Origin: an uncultured Pelagibacteraceae bacterium
GTDB taxonomy: Bacteria > Pseudomonadota > Alphaproteobacteria > Pelagibacterales > Pelagibacteraceae
Direction of reading: 5' to 3'
Length of the DNA: 64,000 nt
NCBI GenBank assembly: GCA_902591775.1
Contig: CACJBW010000001.1
Span: 1 to 64,000, forward strand
This document shows positions 33,539-44,864 of this stretch, piece after piece. The position numbers and the translations under genes are program-made. Every line of letters starts with the position of its first letter. The first letter of the stretch is position 1. The notes under the pieces were generated by a model. It saw nothing but the letters and a program-made list of their open reading frames with translations. It ran no database searches and was not told the DNA's origin.

Positions 33539-35101
33539 TTATTCCAATTCAATAGTACTCGGTGGCTTAGAAGTAATATCATAAACTACTCTATTAATAC
33601 CTCTTATATTATTTACGATTTGATTAGATACTGTTTGCATGAAAGATTTATTAAATTGAAAGAAATCAGCTGTCATTCCATCTTCTGATGTAATTGCCCT
33701 TAAAAGACAAAGAAACTCATAAGTTCTATTATCTCCCATTACGCCGACTGTTTTTACAGGAAGTAATGCAGCATAAGCCTGCCAAATCTTGTTATATAGG
33801 TTATTTTCTTTTAAAGAATTGATAAAATAATGATCAGCCTCTTTTAAAATATTAATTTTTTCTTTAGTTATTATGCCAGGCATTCTTATTGCAAGACCTG
33901 GTCCTGGAAATGGGTGTCTAGAAATTATTTCATTACTCAATCCTAGTTCTGATCCTAACTTTCTAACCTCATCTTTAAAAAGGTATTTTAGTGGTTCTAC
34001 TAATTGAAGTTTCATTTTTTTTGGCAAACCACCTACATTATGATGTGATTTAATTTTTGAAGTTTGACTTCCAGTGACAGATTTACTTTCAATTAAATCG
34101 GGATACAAAGTTCCTTGAGCCAAAAATTTTACATTTTTAATTTTATTTGCATATTTTTCAAATATTTTAATAAAAAGATTTCCTATTATTTTTCTTTTTT
34201 TTTCTGGATCAGATATATTTTTTAATTTTGATAAAAATAAATTTTCAGCATTCACATAAATTAGATTAATTTTAAATTTCTTTTTGAATGTATTTACAAC
34301 TTGCTTTTCTTCATTTTTTCGAAGTAGACCAGTATTAACAAAGATGCATGTTAATTTTTTTCCTATTGCATTTGATAATAATTTAGCGACTACACTACTA
34401 TCTACACCACCAGATAATGCACAAATAACCTTCGAATTTCCTACACTATTTCTTACTTCATTTATTAACTTTGTTTTCTGATCTTTTGCTGACCAATTTT
34501 TATTTAATTTACAAATAGAAAATAAAAAATTTTTTAGTATTAATTTTCCTTTAATTGTATGACTTACTTCTGGATGAAATTGAATACCAAACATTTTTTT
34601 TTCTAAATTTTCAATTATGCACATCTTAGAATTGTTACTTTGTGCAATTATTTTGAAGTTTTTTGGTAATTTTGTTACTTGATCAGCATGACTCATCCAA
34701 ACACTATTTTTTCCTTTAGAAAAAAAATTTTTTGTTAACTTACTTTTTTTAATTTCTTTTACCTCTGCTAGTCCAAATTCTCTATATTTTGAATTTCTTA
34801 CACTTCCACCCATTGTTTTTGAAATTATTTGATGTCCAAAACAAATACCTAGTACAGGAGTCCCTAATTTAAGAAGTTTACTATTAAACTTTACTTTTTT
34901 GCTTTCATAAACATTCAATGGGCCACCAGATAAAACAATACCTTTGATATTTTTTTCAAAATTTTGGAACTTTTCTATTTTTTTGTGACTTATAATTTCA
35001 CAATAAACCCCCAGTTCCCTTATTTTTCTTGCAATTAATTGTGTAAATTGAGAACCAAAGTCTACAATAAGTATCTTATTGAGAGTGTCCTCAAGACGCA
35101 T
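33539..35101 (-). CDS. guaA: GMP synthase (glutamine-hydrolysing)
   Basis: A 520-residue enzyme that aminates XMP to GMP using glutamine and ATP. The class I glutamine amidotransferase domain (about residues 8-195) has the Cys nucleophile in LGICFGHQI and the His/Glu in FHPEV. The ATP-pyrophosphatase domain follows with the P-loop [10 protein letters not shown]. The C-terminal dimerisation domain has [12 protein letters not shown] and ends [17 protein letters not shown]. The start overlaps the end of the TPR-like gene by 11 bp. It forms a guaB-TPR-guaA unit. Confidence 0.97.
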   Translation of the reverse strand: MRLEDTLNKILIVDFGSQFTQLIARKIRELGVYCEIISHKKIEKFQNFEKNIKGIVLSGGPLNVYESKKVKFNSKLLKLGTPVLGICFGHQIISKTMGGSVRNSKYREFGLAEVKEIKKSKLTKNFFSKGKNSVWMSHADQVTKLPKNFKIIAQSNNSKMCIIENLEKKMFGIQFHPEVSHTIKGKLILKNFLFSICKLNKNWSAKDQKTKLINEVRNSVGNSKVICALSGGVDSSVVAKLLSNAIGKKLTCIFVNTGLLRKNEEKQVVNTFKKKFKINLIYVNAENLFLSKLKNISDPEKKRKIIGNLFIKIFEKYANKIKNVKFLAQGTLYPDLIESKSVTGSQTSKIKSHHNVGGLPKKMKLQLVEPLKYLFKDEVRKLGSELGLSNEIISRHPFPGPGLAIRMPGIITKEKINILKEADHYFINSLKENNLYNKIWQAYAALLPVKTVGVMGDNRTYEFLCLLRAITSEDGMTADFFQFNKSFMQTVSNQIVNNIRGINRVVYDITSKPPSTIELE

Positions 35102-35519
35102 CTTTTATCTCAAAATCCTTTAATCGACTTTCTATTGAAGCAATTTTTTCACACATATCTACACAAATTTTTTTAAAATCTTCACTTAATTCATCTGCTT
35201 TTGAAAAGTTTGATCTTTCTAACTCCATATCAATTAAAAGGTACATTGCTTCTTCGTTCTTAGGATCTAAAAGTAAAGTAGTTCTTATATTTTTTTCTTC
35301 TTGTCTTTTATCATCTTCAATTTTAAAAATTTTAGCTAAATAAAGGTAAGATACCGAGTCTTTTGGGTTATAAACTATGTTTCTATGAAATAAAAATTTT
35401 GAATCTTCATATTTTTCTTTATCGAATAAATCTTTAGCTTGATTAAAAAAATTATTTTCATTTGTCTTAGCAACAGTACTAACTAAAAAAAATGTTAAAA
35501 TTAAAATTAAGTATCTCAT
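35091..35519 (-). CDS. exported TPR-like protein between guaB and guaA
   Basis: A 142-residue protein with a signal peptide ([15 protein letters not shown]) and TPR-like helices ([46 protein letters not shown]). Two Cys occur near residue 119-123. Probably periplasmic. It is sandwiched with a 2-bp gap to guaB and an 11-bp overlap to guaA, so it is cotranscribed with purine genes although no link to purine synthesis is apparent. Confidence 0.72.
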   Translation of the reverse strand: MRYLILILTFFLVSTVAKTNENNFFNQAKDLFDKEKYEDSKFLFHRNIVYNPKDSVSYLYLAKIFKIEDDKRQEEKNIRTTLLLDPKNEEAMYLLIDMELERSNFSKADELSEDFKKICVDMCEKIASIESRLKDFEIKDAS

Positions 35520-35521
35520 AA

Positions 35522-36586
35522 TTATTTTTTTATAACATCTATATTATGTACCATACTTTCATAAAATCCTGCTTTAGTAATTTTTACAAATTTCGGTTTT
35601 TTTCTTAAATCAATTACTTTCTTGGCTCCCATGTAGCCCATTGAAGATTTTAAACCTCCAACTAGGTTGTAGATTATGTTATCAACTTTACCTTTGTATT
35701 TAATATATCCCTCTACACCTTCCGCTACGTATTTTGATGTATCCTTTTGTTTTGTTTGAAAATATCTGTCTGCTGAACCTTTATTCATAGCACCAATTGA
35801 TCCCATACCCCTGAAATATTTATATAATTTTCCATTTTTTTTAATTTTTTTTCCAGGTGCCTCATCTGTACCTGCAAATAATGAACCTATCATAACTGCA
35901 TCTGCGCCAGCTGCTAATGCTTTAGCAATATCACCAGAAAATTTTATTCCACCATCAGCAATTAACCTTGTTTTACTTTTCCCAATTCCCTTTTTAACAT
36001 TTAATATCGCACTTAGTTGTGGAACACCTATTCCAGCTACAAGTCTTGTTGTACAAATAGATCCTGGACCAATACCTACTTTTATAATATCAACACCTAG
36101 TCTAACCAAAAATTTTGCAGCTTCTGCTGTGGCTATATTTCCAGCACAAATTGCAGTTTTCTTAGGACGTATTTTTTTTATTTTTTTAATTATATCTCCT
36201 ACTTTTTTGGTATGTCCGTGCGCTGTATCAATTACTATTAAGTCTAAGTTTTCTTTTAATATTTTTTGAGCTCTTTTTAATTCTTTATCACTCGCACCAA
36301 CTGCAGCACCTACTAGTAATTTTTTTGATTTTACTTTTCTAATTTCTCTAATCTGTTCTTCAATATTTAAGTTTCTATGAATTATTCCTAATCCCCCTGA
36401 TCTTGCCATAGCAATCCCCATTGAAGATTCTGTAACAGTGTCCATTGCAGATGACAAAAGTGGTATTTTCATCTTTAGACTTTCTGTTAAATTTATGGAG
36501 GTGCTTACTTCACTAGGTAGAATTGCTGAGTAATTTGGCGCTAGAGTAACATCATCAAATGTTAAAGCTTCTTTAATAGTTTCCAT
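35522..36586 (-). CDS. guaB: IMP dehydrogenase without CBS domains
   Basis: A 354-residue IMPDH, which oxidises IMP to XMP with NAD+. The catalytic barrel is complete: LTFDDVTLAPNYS, MDTVTESSMG, IDTAHGH, AGNIATAEAA, the loop GIGPGSICTTR with Cys178, ADGGIKFSGD and the flap RGMGSIGAMNKGSADRYF (here in part). The usual roughly 120-residue CBS (Bateman) pair is absent: IREIRKVKSKKLLVGAAVG (residues 79-97) joins the flanks directly. Typical length is about 490. Loss of the regulatory domain fits genome reduction and suggests loss of nucleotide feedback. Confidence 0.95.
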   Translation of the reverse strand: METIKEALTFDDVTLAPNYSAILPSEVSTSINLTESLKMKIPLLSSAMDTVTESSMGIAMARSGGLGIIHRNLNIEEQIREIRKVKSKKLLVGAAVGASDKELKRAQKILKENLDLIVIDTAHGHTKKVGDIIKKIKKIRPKKTAICAGNIATAEAAKFLVRLGVDIIKVGIGPGSICTTRLVAGIGVPQLSAILNVKKGIGKSKTRLIADGGIKFSGDIAKALAAGADAVMIGSLFAGTDEAPGKKIKKNGKLYKYFRGMGSIGAMNKGSADRYFQTKQKDTSKYVAEGVEGYIKYKGKVDNIIYNLVGGLKSSMGYMGAKKVIDLRKKPKFVKITKAGFYESMVHNIDVIKK

Positions 36587-36625
36587 GTCCTTATATAAAT
36601 GATTCTTGAAAAAATAAAAGGATAA

Positions 36626-37237
36626 CTATTTCAAATTTCTACAAATTATAAAATTTTCTTTAGAGTCTTTTCTGCTTGAAGGAGGCTTGAAAATATGAAC
36701 ATCTTTAAAAGATTTTTTACCTAATGCGACAATCTCGTTAAAAGATGATCCCATGAAAAGTTTAGAAATAAAATTTCCTTTTTTATTGAGTAATTCAATC
36801 GCAAAATTCATTGCTTCTATACATAATTCTCCTGTAACTAATGAGTCTACACTTTTATTACCTGTGGTGTTAACTGCCATATCAGAGACTATAAGATCAA
36901 CTTTCTTACCAAAATAATTTTTGATATTTTTTTTTTGCTGTTCCTCAGTAAAATCCCCTTTAATATGTATTAAATTCTTAATTGGTTCAATATCCTTTAA
37001 ATCAATTGAAATTATTTTAGAGTTGTTGAAATTTCTTGATATATACTGTGACCAACTACCCGGGGCTGCACCAAGGTCTATAACTGAAATATTATTTTTG
37101 ATTATTTTAAATTTATCATTTATTTCTTGCAATTTGTATACAGCTCTTGACCTATAACCCTCTAACTTTGATTTTTTGACGTAAATATCTCTTTTTTGCT
37201 TAATGATCCAGTTTTTAGAAAATTTATTCTTTTTCAA
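36626..37237 (-). CDS. rlmE: 23S rRNA 2'-O-ribose U2552 methyltransferase
   Basis: A 203-residue RlmE/FtsJ/RrmJ family enzyme that methylates the A-loop uridine of 23S rRNA on the assembled 50S subunit. Marks: YRSRAVYKLQEINDKF with the first catalytic Lys, VIDLGAAPGSWSQY (SAM site), LIVSDMAVNTTG with catalytic Asp, and GNFISKLFMG with the second Lys. The N-terminus is basic for RNA contact. The gene abuts the glycosyltransferase-like gene upstream. Confidence 0.95.
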   Translation of the reverse strand: MKKNKFSKNWIIKQKRDIYVKKSKLEGYRSRAVYKLQEINDKFKIIKNNISVIDLGAAPGSWSQYISRNFNNSKIISIDLKDIEPIKNLIHIKGDFTEEQQKKNIKNYFGKKVDLIVSDMAVNTTGNKSVDSLVTGELCIEAMNFAIELLNKKGNFISKLFMGSSFNEIVALGKKSFKDVHIFKPPSSRKDSKENFIICRNLK

Positions 37238-38137
37238 CTAATTCTCAAATCTTAAGGATTTTTCAATTATATCTCCATCCAATGTTTTAATTTTGGACAT
37301 ATAATTTTTATTATTTCTTATATTGTCATTATTTTTTCCTGCTAAATGAATAATTCCTATTTCATGGTTTGGTAAATAAGGTTCAACAAAAGTATTTTGT
37401 TTTTTGTCAAATTTAATCGCTTCGATTAAAGTCCAGTTACAATAAGCAGGTAAAATTTCTACGTTTAAATTATCTGAATATATTGTAATATTCATTGCAA
37501 TTTGTTCTGAACCCCAAATTTTTCCCGAAGATAAAGCTTTTTTTAAATTTTTTTGCCAGATTTCCCAATGAGGAGCACTTTCTTCTAAGCAAAATAATCC
37601 AATATTCAAATGGGGTTTAAGAGCAACTTCTCTTGAAACTTTTTCTGAGAATCCTGATGATTTAGCGTGTTTATAATTTTGTGATTTTATTCTCGCAAAA
37701 CTACCCCACACCCAATCTGCTCTTAAAACTCTTCCGTAAGATCTATCTACTGATGTTGCTATTGCTAATTTATTATTCTCACAGCCCTGAAAGTAAAGAT
37801 CGATTGCAAACCAAGAGTTTACCCATGCATCAGCATCTATCCATAAATATTTTTTATACCCTGGAAAATAATTTGGTAAAAATGCTCTAGACACTTGACT
37901 TTTCAACCACTCTCTTCCTTTTACCTTGAAATTCGAAACTTTTATGTCCCACTCAGCTTTTTTGATTTGGTATACTTTTTTTTCTAATATTTGAATTTGT
38001 TCGTCAGTTAATCCTGCATCCATAATACAAATATCTACCGATTTACTTTGTTCAAATCTTTTAATTGAGTCTATTAATTCATTAAGAAGATTGAAGTAAT
38101 TTGAATCTGCTAATGAGATTATTGTGTTTTCTCTCAT
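37238..38137 (-). CDS. GT8-like glycosyltransferase domain protein
   Basis: A 299-residue putative nucleotide-sugar glycosyltransferase: an alpha/beta N-terminus (TIISLADSNYFNLLNELIDS), the Asp-x-Asp metal motif in YLWIDADAWVNS, LNIGLFCLE and WGSEQIAMN, with a His in IIHLAGKNND as in GT8-type enzymes. It probably adds a hexose to a cell-surface glycan or small acceptor. It is wedged between rlmE and pssA with no gap, perhaps serving the cell envelope with the phospholipid genes. Confidence 0.72.
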   Translation of the reverse strand: MRENTIISLADSNYFNLLNELIDSIKRFEQSKSVDICIMDAGLTDEQIQILEKKVYQIKKAEWDIKVSNFKVKGREWLKSQVSRAFLPNYFPGYKKYLWIDADAWVNSWFAIDLYFQGCENNKLAIATSVDRSYGRVLRADWVWGSFARIKSQNYKHAKSSGFSEKVSREVALKPHLNIGLFCLEESAPHWEIWQKNLKKALSSGKIWGSEQIAMNITIYSDNLNVEILPAYCNWTLIEAIKFDKKQNTFVEPYLPNHEIGIIHLAGKNNDNIRNNKNYMSKIKTLDGDIIEKSLRFEN

Positions 38138-38935
38138 TTATAACACATCTTCATGATGATCAGTTTCATCTGCGATGGCTTTCGCATTTTTTTTAATCAT
38201 AAGATAATGCATTGAACTTATTGGAACCATTAATAGATAAATTACACCTGAAATAATAATAGCATTAAATGTATAAACAAGAATTAAGCCAAAATATAAT
38301 ATTATTCCAAATAGCAAAAATATTGATGTACTTCTTGGGACAGCTATTCTTTTAAAAGAATAGGTTGGTATTTTGCTTATTAATAATATTGAAACAATTA
38401 TAAACAAAATTGGTACGATAATTTGATAATTAAAGTTTAAAAACTGAAATTCACTAATACTTAATATTAAAGGCATTAAAACTAGAATTCCACCTGCTGG
38501 AGAAGGAATACCTTCAAAAAAATTATCTTTCCAAGAACTCTCCTCGTTTGATGAAACATTAAACCTTGCAAGTCTTAGAGCAACACAAACAACATAAATT
38601 AATGCAATTAACCAACCTACTCTTCCTATTCCAGACAACGCCCAAAAATACATTATAAAAGCTGGAGCAACACCAAAACTTATAACATCAGTAAGAGAGT
38701 CTAGTTCTTTTCCAACTTTAGAAGTTCCTTTAATTAACCTTGCAATTCTTCCGTCTAATCCATCGATAATTGCAGCTATTATAACTGCGATAATTGATAA
38801 TTCAAATTTACCGTCAAATGCAAACTTAATTGAAGTCAATCCAATACATACTCCGACAAGTGTCAAAATATTTGGTAAAATAACTCTTGTTTTTTTATTT
38901 GAAACTAATTTAATGTTTTTATTTTGTTGCTCCAT
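38138..38935 (-). CDS. pssA: CDP-diacylglycerol-serine O-phosphatidyltransferase
   Basis: A 265-residue CDP-alcohol phosphatidyltransferase of the membrane type II class. The signature D-G-x2-A-R-x8-G-x3-D-x3-D is seen as DGLDGRIARLIKGTSKVG followed by KELDSLTD. Six to eight helices surround it. It makes phosphatidylserine, which Psd, encoded 4 bp upstream, decarboxylates to phosphatidylethanolamine. The cytoplasmic tail ends with acidic/His residues (DETDHHED). Confidence 0.94.
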   Translation of the reverse strand: MEQQNKNIKLVSNKKTRVILPNILTLVGVCIGLTSIKFAFDGKFELSIIAVIIAAIIDGLDGRIARLIKGTSKVGKELDSLTDVISFGVAPAFIMYFWALSGIGRVGWLIALIYVVCVALRLARFNVSSNEESSWKDNFFEGIPSPAGGILVLMPLILSISEFQFLNFNYQIIVPILFIIVSILLISKIPTYSFKRIAVPRSTSIFLLFGIILYFGLILVYTFNAIIISGVIYLLMVPISSMHYLMIKKNAKAIADETDHHEDVL

Positions 38936-38939
38936 TAAA

Positions 38940-39584
38940 CTATTTTTTTGCGATTAAAGTTTCACCTGCTAAAGTTTTTTGGTCAACTTTTACTAAAGGA
39001 GTATAATTTTCAAAATACATATCAGCTCTACTTCCAAATCTGATCATTCCTATTCTTGAACCTTGTTCTACAAGCTCATCTTTAGAAACTTCTGTTACAA
39101 TTCTTCTTGCTACAAGTCCTGCTATTTGGACAACAATTATATCTTCTCCATCAGAATTTTTAATTTTATAATAATTTCTCTCATTATCTTCACTAGCCTT
39201 ATCTAAAGACGCATTAAAAAATTTTCCTGGTTTATAAAGTATCTCAGATATTGCTCCGGAACATGGAGATCTGTTTACATGGCAATCAAATACATCCATA
39301 AAAATACTTATTTTTTTCATTTGTTTATTTTCTAAACCTAATTCTTTTGGACCGTTAGTATCCATTACTTGTAATACAACTCCATCAGCTGGACTTGTAA
39401 GATAATTATCATCGCCAATAGAAATTCTTTCAGGATCCCTAAAAAAATAATAACACCAAATAGTTAATACCAACCCTATAAAACCAAGAAATCCATTTAT
39501 GAAATAGAGAATTATAGTTGCGATTGCAAAAATAATAATAAATTTGTATCCTTCATTGTGTATTTTTGGAAATATTTTACTCAT
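38940..39584 (-). CDS. psd: phosphatidylserine decarboxylase proenzyme
   Basis: A 214-residue short-form (archaeal/alpha type) PSD. It self-cleaves at RFGSRADMY between Gly184 and Ser185 to form the pyruvoyl cofactor. Other marks: TSPADGVVLQV, IFMDVFDCHVNRSP (catalytic Asp/His), and two N-terminal helices that anchor it. It converts phosphatidylserine to phosphatidylethanolamine. It is the first gene of the psd-pssA unit and is divergent from icd with a 78-bp gap. Confidence 0.95.
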   Translation of the reverse strand: MSKIFPKIHNEGYKFIIIFAIATIILYFINGFLGFIGLVLTIWCYYFFRDPERISIGDDNYLTSPADGVVLQVMDTNGPKELGLENKQMKKISIFMDVFDCHVNRSPCSGAISEILYKPGKFFNASLDKASEDNERNYYKIKNSDGEDIIVVQIAGLVARRIVTEVSKDELVEQGSRIGMIRFGSRADMYFENYTPLVKVDQKTLAGETLIAKK

Positions 39585-39662
39585 GACAATCCTATAATTG
39601 ATAATTTTGGATTAATATGTATACAAAAAGAATAAATTCAACTATTAAGATATATCGAAAAA

Positions 39663-40877
39663 ATGAGTAAAATTAAGGTTAAAAACCCCATTGTAGAGTT
39701 AGATGGCGATGAAATGACCAGAGTTATATGGGACTTCATAAAAAATAAGCTTGTTTTAACTTACCTTGATCTCAAAATTGAGTACTACGATTTGGGAATG
39801 GAAAGTAGAGATAAAACAGAAGATAAAATCACAATTGAATGTGCTAATGCAATTAAAAGAAATGGTGTAGGGATTAAATGTGCAACAATCACACCCGATG
39901 AAGCTAGAGTAAGGGAATTTAATCTTAAAAAAATGTGGAGATCTCCAAATGGTACAATAAGGAATATTATTGGAGGAACTGTTTTTAGAGAACCAATAAT
40001 TTGTAAAAATATTCCAAAACTAGTGCCCTCATGGACAGATCCATTGATCATAGGTAGGCATGCGTTTGGTGATCAATACAGGGCAACAGACTTTACGGTA
40101 CCTGGTAAGGGTAAATTAGAAATCAAATGGACTGCTGAAGATGGTTCTGATGAGAGAAAGTATGAAGTCTTTAATTTTCCAGGGCCTGGAATAGCTCTAT
40201 CAATGTATAATTTAGATAAGTCAATAGAAGACTTTGCTAGATCTTGCTTTAATTATGGATTAATTAAAAAATGGCCAGTTTACCTTTCTACTAAAAATAC
40301 AATTTTAAAAAGATACGATGGAAGATTTAAAGATATTTTTGAAGAAGTTTTTGAAAAAGAATTTAAGGATAGATTTGATCAAAATAAAATTACTTATGAA
40401 CATAGATTGATAGATGATATGGTAGCATGTGCTATGAAATGGCATGGCAAATATATTTGGGCATGCAAAAATTATGATGGAGATGTGCAATCAGATACAG
40501 TTGCTCAAGGATATGGATCTTTAGGTTTAATGACAAGTGTATTGCTTGCTCCAGATGGCAAAACAATGGAGGCTGAAGCTGCACATGGAACAGTAACAAG
40601 ACACTTTAGAATGCATCAACAAGGTAAAGAAACCTCAACAAATCCTATTGCATCTATTTTTGCATGGACAAGAGGTTTGGCTCATAGAGGAAAATTAGAT
40701 GGAAATGAGGAATTAATAAAGTTTTCAGAAACACTAGAAAAAGTATGTGTTGATTGTGTTGAAGAAGGCTCAATGACTAAAGACTTAGCTATTTTGATAG
40801 GGCCTTCAACAAAGTATTTAACAACTAATCAATTTTTAGATACTTTAGATGGTAAGTTGAGACAAAAACTAAATTAA
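39663..40877 (+). CDS. icd: NADP-dependent isocitrate dehydrogenase (eukaryote-like type)
   Basis: A 404-residue TCA-cycle enzyme converting isocitrate to 2-oxoglutarate and CO2 with NADP+. It is of the eukaryote-like class [19 protein letters not shown] at the start, [29 protein letters not shown] (in part), [10 protein letters not shown] with metal-binding Asp, and [10 protein letters not shown]. The length fits this class. It is convergent with alaS, overlapping by 9 bp, and divergent from psd. Confidence 0.96.
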   Translation: MSKIKVKNPIVELDGDEMTRVIWDFIKNKLVLTYLDLKIEYYDLGMESRDKTEDKITIECANAIKRNGVGIKCATITPDEARVREFNLKKMWRSPNGTIRNIIGGTVFREPIICKNIPKLVPSWTDPLIIGRHAFGDQYRATDFTVPGKGKLEIKWTAEDGSDERKYEVFNFPGPGIALSMYNLDKSIEDFARSCFNYGLIKKWPVYLSTKNTILKRYDGRFKDIFEEVFEKEFKDRFDQNKITYEHRLIDDMVACAMKWHGKYIWACKNYDGDVQSDTVAQGYGSLGLMTSVLLAPDGKTMEAEAAHGTVTRHFRMHQQGKETSTNPIASIFAWTRGLAHRGKLDGNEELIKFSETLEKVCVDCVEEGSMTKDLAILIGPSTKYLTTNQFLDTLDGKLRQKLN

Positions 40878-43532
40878 AGTTTTAATTTTTTCAAAAGCTT
40901 CATCAATTTTATCTTTAAATTGGCCTCCTGCTTGTGCAAAATCTTTTCTACCACCACCACCTTTTCCACCAATAATTTCAGATCCAGTTTTAGCAAATGT
41001 GACTGCATCATACTTATCAATAAGTTCATCAGTTATCCCAACTGCGAGACCTACTTTGTCTTCTAAACTAGCAAAAACTATAACAATTCCTTTTTTTAAC
41101 TCTTTTTTTCCGGCATCAACCAATTTTCTTAGCTCTTTAGGTGGAAGATCATCAACTTTTTGAAATCTTACACTTATATTATTAATTTTAACATCTTGAA
41201 TTATATTTTTTAAATTATTTTCTAAAATTGAACTAAATTTTAATTGCTCTAGTTGTTTTGATAATTCTTTAATTAAAATCTTATTATCTTCATTTTCTAT
41301 ATTTGGTTTGCCACCTAATTTAATTATCTGTTTTGATAAGTCATTTATCATTTCTTCATCTTTTTGTGCAGATAAGTCAGATAATTTTTCTTTATTTTGT
41401 AAGAAACTATTTAATTGATTTTCTCTAAGTGCTTCTACTCTTCTCACACCTGCTGCAATTGATGATTGGCTAATAATTTTGAATTTTCCAATGTCACCAG
41501 TGTTTCGTACATGCGTACCTCCACATAATTCAGTGGAAAAATACCTTTCTTTCTCATCTCCCATAGATAATACTCTAACCTCTTCTCCATATTTTTCTCC
41601 AAAGAGTGCCAGGGCTCCATTATCTACTGCTTCTTTAGGAGTCATTATCCTTGTTTTAACTTCTGTTTTTTTTTGTACCATTGAATTAACGTGATTTTCT
41701 ATTTTTTCTATTTCCTGGTCTGAAATTGGTTTCATGTGGCTAAAATCAAATCTTAATCTATCTGGCGCTACTAATGATCCTTTTTGTGTAACATGAGTGC
41801 CTAATACTCTTCTTAAAGACTCATGCAAAAGGTGTGTTGCAGAGTGATAAGCTCTTATATTATTACGTCTATCAATATCAATTTTCATCTCGACATTGTC
41901 TTTGATCTTTATACTTCCTGATTTAACTTTACCGTAATGTACAAATAGATCGCCTAATTTTTTTTGGACATCTGTTATTTCGAACTTAAAGTTTCCAGAT
42001 ATTATTTCACCAGTATCTCCTACCTGTCCCCCAGACTCTCCATAAAAAGGAGTTTGATTTAAAATAATAATTCCTTCATCGTTTTCACTTAATTCATTTA
42101 CTTCTTTGTTGTCTTTTAATAATGATAAAATAATACCTTCTGCTTGGTCAGTTTCATAACCTAAGAATTCTGAAGGACCTAATCTATCTTTTATCGAAAA
42201 CCAAATATCATCTACGGTACTATCGCCTGAGCCTTTCCAATTTTTCTTAGCAAGTTCTTTACTTTCTTTCATTAAACTTTGAAATTTATCACTATCAATT
42301 GTCATAGATTTATTTTTTAAAATATCTTGCGTAAGATCCAATGGAAAACCGTAGGTATCATAGAGTTTAAAAGCTACTTCTCCAGGTAATATCTTGTCTA
42401 TTTTAGTCATTTCCTCATTTAATATTTTAATACCTCTGTCTAAAAGAATTAAAAATTTTTCTTCTTCCATTCTCAATGTTTCTTTAATTAAAGACTCAGC
42501 TCTTTCTATTTCTGAGTAATTACCTTTCATTTCATCTTTTAAGGTTTTAAAAATATTATAAAAAATTGGTTCTTTAGAACCGAGCAGGTGTGAATGCCTC
42601 ATTCCTCTTCTCATAATTCTTCTTAGGACATAACCTCTTCCTTCATTTGATGGCAAAACTCCCTCAGCAATTAAAAATGAGCTTGCTCGTAGGTGATCAG
42701 CTATTACTCTAAAACTTGCTAAATTATTGTTATTAGGCTGGACTTTTAAAATTTCTGCAGCAGAGTTTATTATTTTTTTAAAATGATCTGTTTCGTAGTT
42801 GTCGTGTGTTCCTTGAAGTAATGCAGCAATTCTCTCTAAACCCATTCCAGTATCAACTGATGGTTTTGGCAAATTAATACGCTTATCTTTTGAAACTTGC
42901 TCATACTGCATAAAGACTAAATTCCAAATTTCTATAAATCTATCCCCGTCCTCATTTTTTGTTCCTGGTAATCCGCCTTCTAAGTGGTCTCCATGATCAT
43001 AAAATATTTCTGAACAAGGACCACAAGGTCCAGTTTCACCCATAGACCAAAAATTGTCAGATGTTGCTATCCTTATGATTTTATCTTCACTTAACCCAGC
43101 AATTTTTTTCCAGTAATTAAATGCTTCGTCATCGTCATGGTAGACTGTTACATAAAGCCTATTCTTATCTAAACCAAATTCTTTTGTTATTAAATTCCAC
43201 GCAAGTTCAATAGCTCTTTCTTTAAAATAATCACCAAAAGAAAAGTTTCCCAACATTTCAAAAAACGTATGGTGTCTTGGAGTATAGCCAACATTTTCAA
43301 GATCGTTATGCTTACCACCTGCTCTTACACATTTTTGAGATGTTGTAGCTCTTTGATAATCTCTCTTTTCCAGTCCAGTAAACACATTTTTAAATTGGAC
43401 CATTCCTGAATTGGCAAACATCAATGTTGGGTCATTATTCGGGACTAAATTGCTAGATTCAATTATTTTATGATCATTTTTTTCAAAATAATCTAAGAAT
43501 GCTGACCTGATTTCATTTAATGTTTTAGCCAT
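40869..43532 (-). CDS. alaS: alanyl-tRNA synthetase
   Basis: An 887-residue class II synthetase charging tRNA-Ala. The catalytic domain begins [17 protein letters not shown] and contains [24 protein letters not shown] and [20 protein letters not shown] (in part). The editing domain has [12 protein letters not shown] and the zinc site with [13 protein letters not shown]. The C-Ala domain ends with [13 protein letters not shown] and the Gly-rich [16 protein letters not shown]. All expected domains are present at normal length. recA lies upstream on the same strand with a terminator between. Confidence 0.97.
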   Translation of the reverse strand: MAKTLNEIRSAFLDYFEKNDHKIIESSNLVPNNDPTLMFANSGMVQFKNVFTGLEKRDYQRATTSQKCVRAGGKHNDLENVGYTPRHHTFFEMLGNFSFGDYFKERAIELAWNLITKEFGLDKNRLYVTVYHDDDEAFNYWKKIAGLSEDKIIRIATSDNFWSMGETGPCGPCSEIFYDHGDHLEGGLPGTKNEDGDRFIEIWNLVFMQYEQVSKDKRINLPKPSVDTGMGLERIAALLQGTHDNYETDHFKKIINSAAEILKVQPNNNNLASFRVIADHLRASSFLIAEGVLPSNEGRGYVLRRIMRRGMRHSHLLGSKEPIFYNIFKTLKDEMKGNYSEIERAESLIKETLRMEEEKFLILLDRGIKILNEEMTKIDKILPGEVAFKLYDTYGFPLDLTQDILKNKSMTIDSDKFQSLMKESKELAKKNWKGSGDSTVDDIWFSIKDRLGPSEFLGYETDQAEGIILSLLKDNKEVNELSENDEGIIILNQTPFYGESGGQVGDTGEIISGNFKFEITDVQKKLGDLFVHYGKVKSGSIKIKDNVEMKIDIDRRNNIRAYHSATHLLHESLRRVLGTHVTQKGSLVAPDRLRFDFSHMKPISDQEIEKIENHVNSMVQKKTEVKTRIMTPKEAVDNGALALFGEKYGEEVRVLSMGDEKERYFSTELCGGTHVRNTGDIGKFKIISQSSIAAGVRRVEALRENQLNSFLQNKEKLSDLSAQKDEEMINDLSKQIIKLGGKPNIENEDNKILIKELSKQLEQLKFSSILENNLKNIIQDVKINNISVRFQKVDDLPPKELRKLVDAGKKELKKGIVIVFASLEDKVGLAVGITDELIDKYDAVTFAKTGSEIIGGKGGGGRKDFAQAGGQFKDKIDEAFEKIKTLI

Positions 43533-43581
43533 ATTTAACTAAAATACAGCATTTTTATATGATGTCTACACCTCTGAAGGG

Positions 43582-43612
43582 AAAAAAGGCACCCAATAGA
43601 GCGCCTTTTTTT
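43582..43612 (-). terminator. intrinsic terminator downstream of recA
   Basis: A-run, GGCACCC, AATA loop, GAGCGCC, T-run on the plus strand (two mispairs in the stem). The flanking A and T runs make it potentially bidirectional; here it serves recA on the minus strand, whose stop is at 43632. Confidence 0.65.
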
Positions 43613-43631
43613 AATAACTAAAAGTTATCTG

Positions 43632-44756
43632 CTAATTTTTTTTAGTAGGAACTTCTTCCTCTTTTTTCTGCGCTTCAAGCTTTTCTTCACTTAAAGGATT
43701 GCCCTCAATCTTCTTTGAAATAACGCCAGCTTTTTCTCTGATAGCCATTTCAATTTCAGCAGCAGCTTTTGGATTTTGCTCAAGGTAAAGTTTAGCATTT
43801 TCTCTACCTTGACCAATTTTTTCACCTTTATAAGCGTACCATGCTCCTGATTTTTCAACAATCTCAGCTTTGGCACCAAGGTCGATTAGTTCCCCTACTT
43901 TACTAATTCCTTTTCCATACATTAAGTCAAATTCAACAACTTTAAATGGTGGTGCAACTTTATTTTTAACAACTTTTACTCTTGTTGTATTTCCAACTAT
44001 TTGTTCTTTATCTTTTATTGCTCCAATTCTTCTAATATCCATTCTTACAGAAGAATAGAATTTTAAAGAGTTACCCCCTGATGTTGTCTCTGGACTTCCA
44101 AACATTACACCAATTTTCATTCTAATTTGGTTAATAAATATAACCATTGTATTAGTTCTTGAAATTGATCCTGTTAATTTTCTAAGAGCTTGAGACATTA
44201 GTCTTGCTTGAAGACCAACATGATGATCCCCCATATCTCCTTCAATTTCTGCTCTTGGAGTTAATGCTGCAACTGAGTCGACTACTAAAACTGACATTGA
44301 GCCAGACTTAATTAAAGTATCTGTTATTTCCAATGCCTGTTCACCAGTATCTGGTTGTGAAATAAGTAATTCTTCAGTGTTAACACCTAATTTCTTAGCG
44401 TAGACTGGGTCCAATGCATGTTCTGCATCTACAAATCCACAAATTCCACCTGCTTTTTGTGCTTCAGCAACAACTTGTAAGGCTAATGTAGTTTTACCAG
44501 ATGACTCTGGTCCGTAAATTTCAACAATTCTACCTTTTGGCAATCCACCTATTCCAAGTGCTAAATCCAAACTTAAAGAACCAGTAGAAACGGACTCTAT
44601 ATCCATTGCTTTTTGTTCTCCAAGCTTCATCACAGAGCCTTTTCCAAAACTATCTGTTATTTGGCTGATTGCAGCATCTAGTGCTTTATTTTTTTCTTTA
44701 TCTTCCAATTCTTTATCTTTTGCGGTTTTCACCACTTTTAGGTTATTTTTAGTCAT
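43632..44756 (-). CDS. recA: recombinase RecA
   Basis: A 374-residue ATP-dependent strand-exchange and SOS coprotease protein. Walker A is GPESSGKTT (residues 82-90); [20 protein letters not shown] (in part) holds Walker B and loop L1; [13 protein letters not shown] with [18 protein letters not shown] follows as in all RecA. The C-terminus is charged. An N-terminal extension of about 15 residues rich in Lys/Asp/Glu precedes the core. A LexA-type operator overlaps its promoter, so it is probably SOS-inducible. Confidence 0.98.
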   Translation of the reverse strand: MTKNNLKVVKTAKDKELEDKEKNKALDAAISQITDSFGKGSVMKLGEQKAMDIESVSTGSLSLDLALGIGGLPKGRIVEIYGPESSGKTTLALQVVAEAQKAGGICGFVDAEHALDPVYAKKLGVNTEELLISQPDTGEQALEITDTLIKSGSMSVLVVDSVAALTPRAEIEGDMGDHHVGLQARLMSQALRKLTGSISRTNTMVIFINQIRMKIGVMFGSPETTSGGNSLKFYSSVRMDIRRIGAIKDKEQIVGNTTRVKVVKNKVAPPFKVVEFDLMYGKGISKVGELIDLGAKAEIVEKSGAWYAYKGEKIGQGRENAKLYLEQNPKAAAEIEMAIREKAGVISKKIEGNPLSEEKLEAQKKEEEVPTKKN

Positions 44757-44803
44757 TTTTTGCCTCGTTTTTTTTATTTATTAACATTCGAATCATGAAA
44801 ATA

Positions 44804-44831
44804 AATGTACACATTTTGTTCTCATTGGCAA
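44804..44831 (-). promoter_or_regulatory. recA promoter with LexA-type operator
   Basis: On the minus strand TTGCCA (44826-44831), 16-bp spacer, TACATT (44804-44809). Within it lies GTAC-N7-GTTC (plus 44807-44821), one base off the alphaproteobacterial GTTC-N7-GTTC SOS box. The region reads GAACAAAATGTGTAC on the minus strand, close to GAACAAAATAAGAAC before umuD. Confidence 0.7.
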
Positions 44832-44864
44832 TATTTTTTTAAAATTAGGGCTAGAAATCCATAT

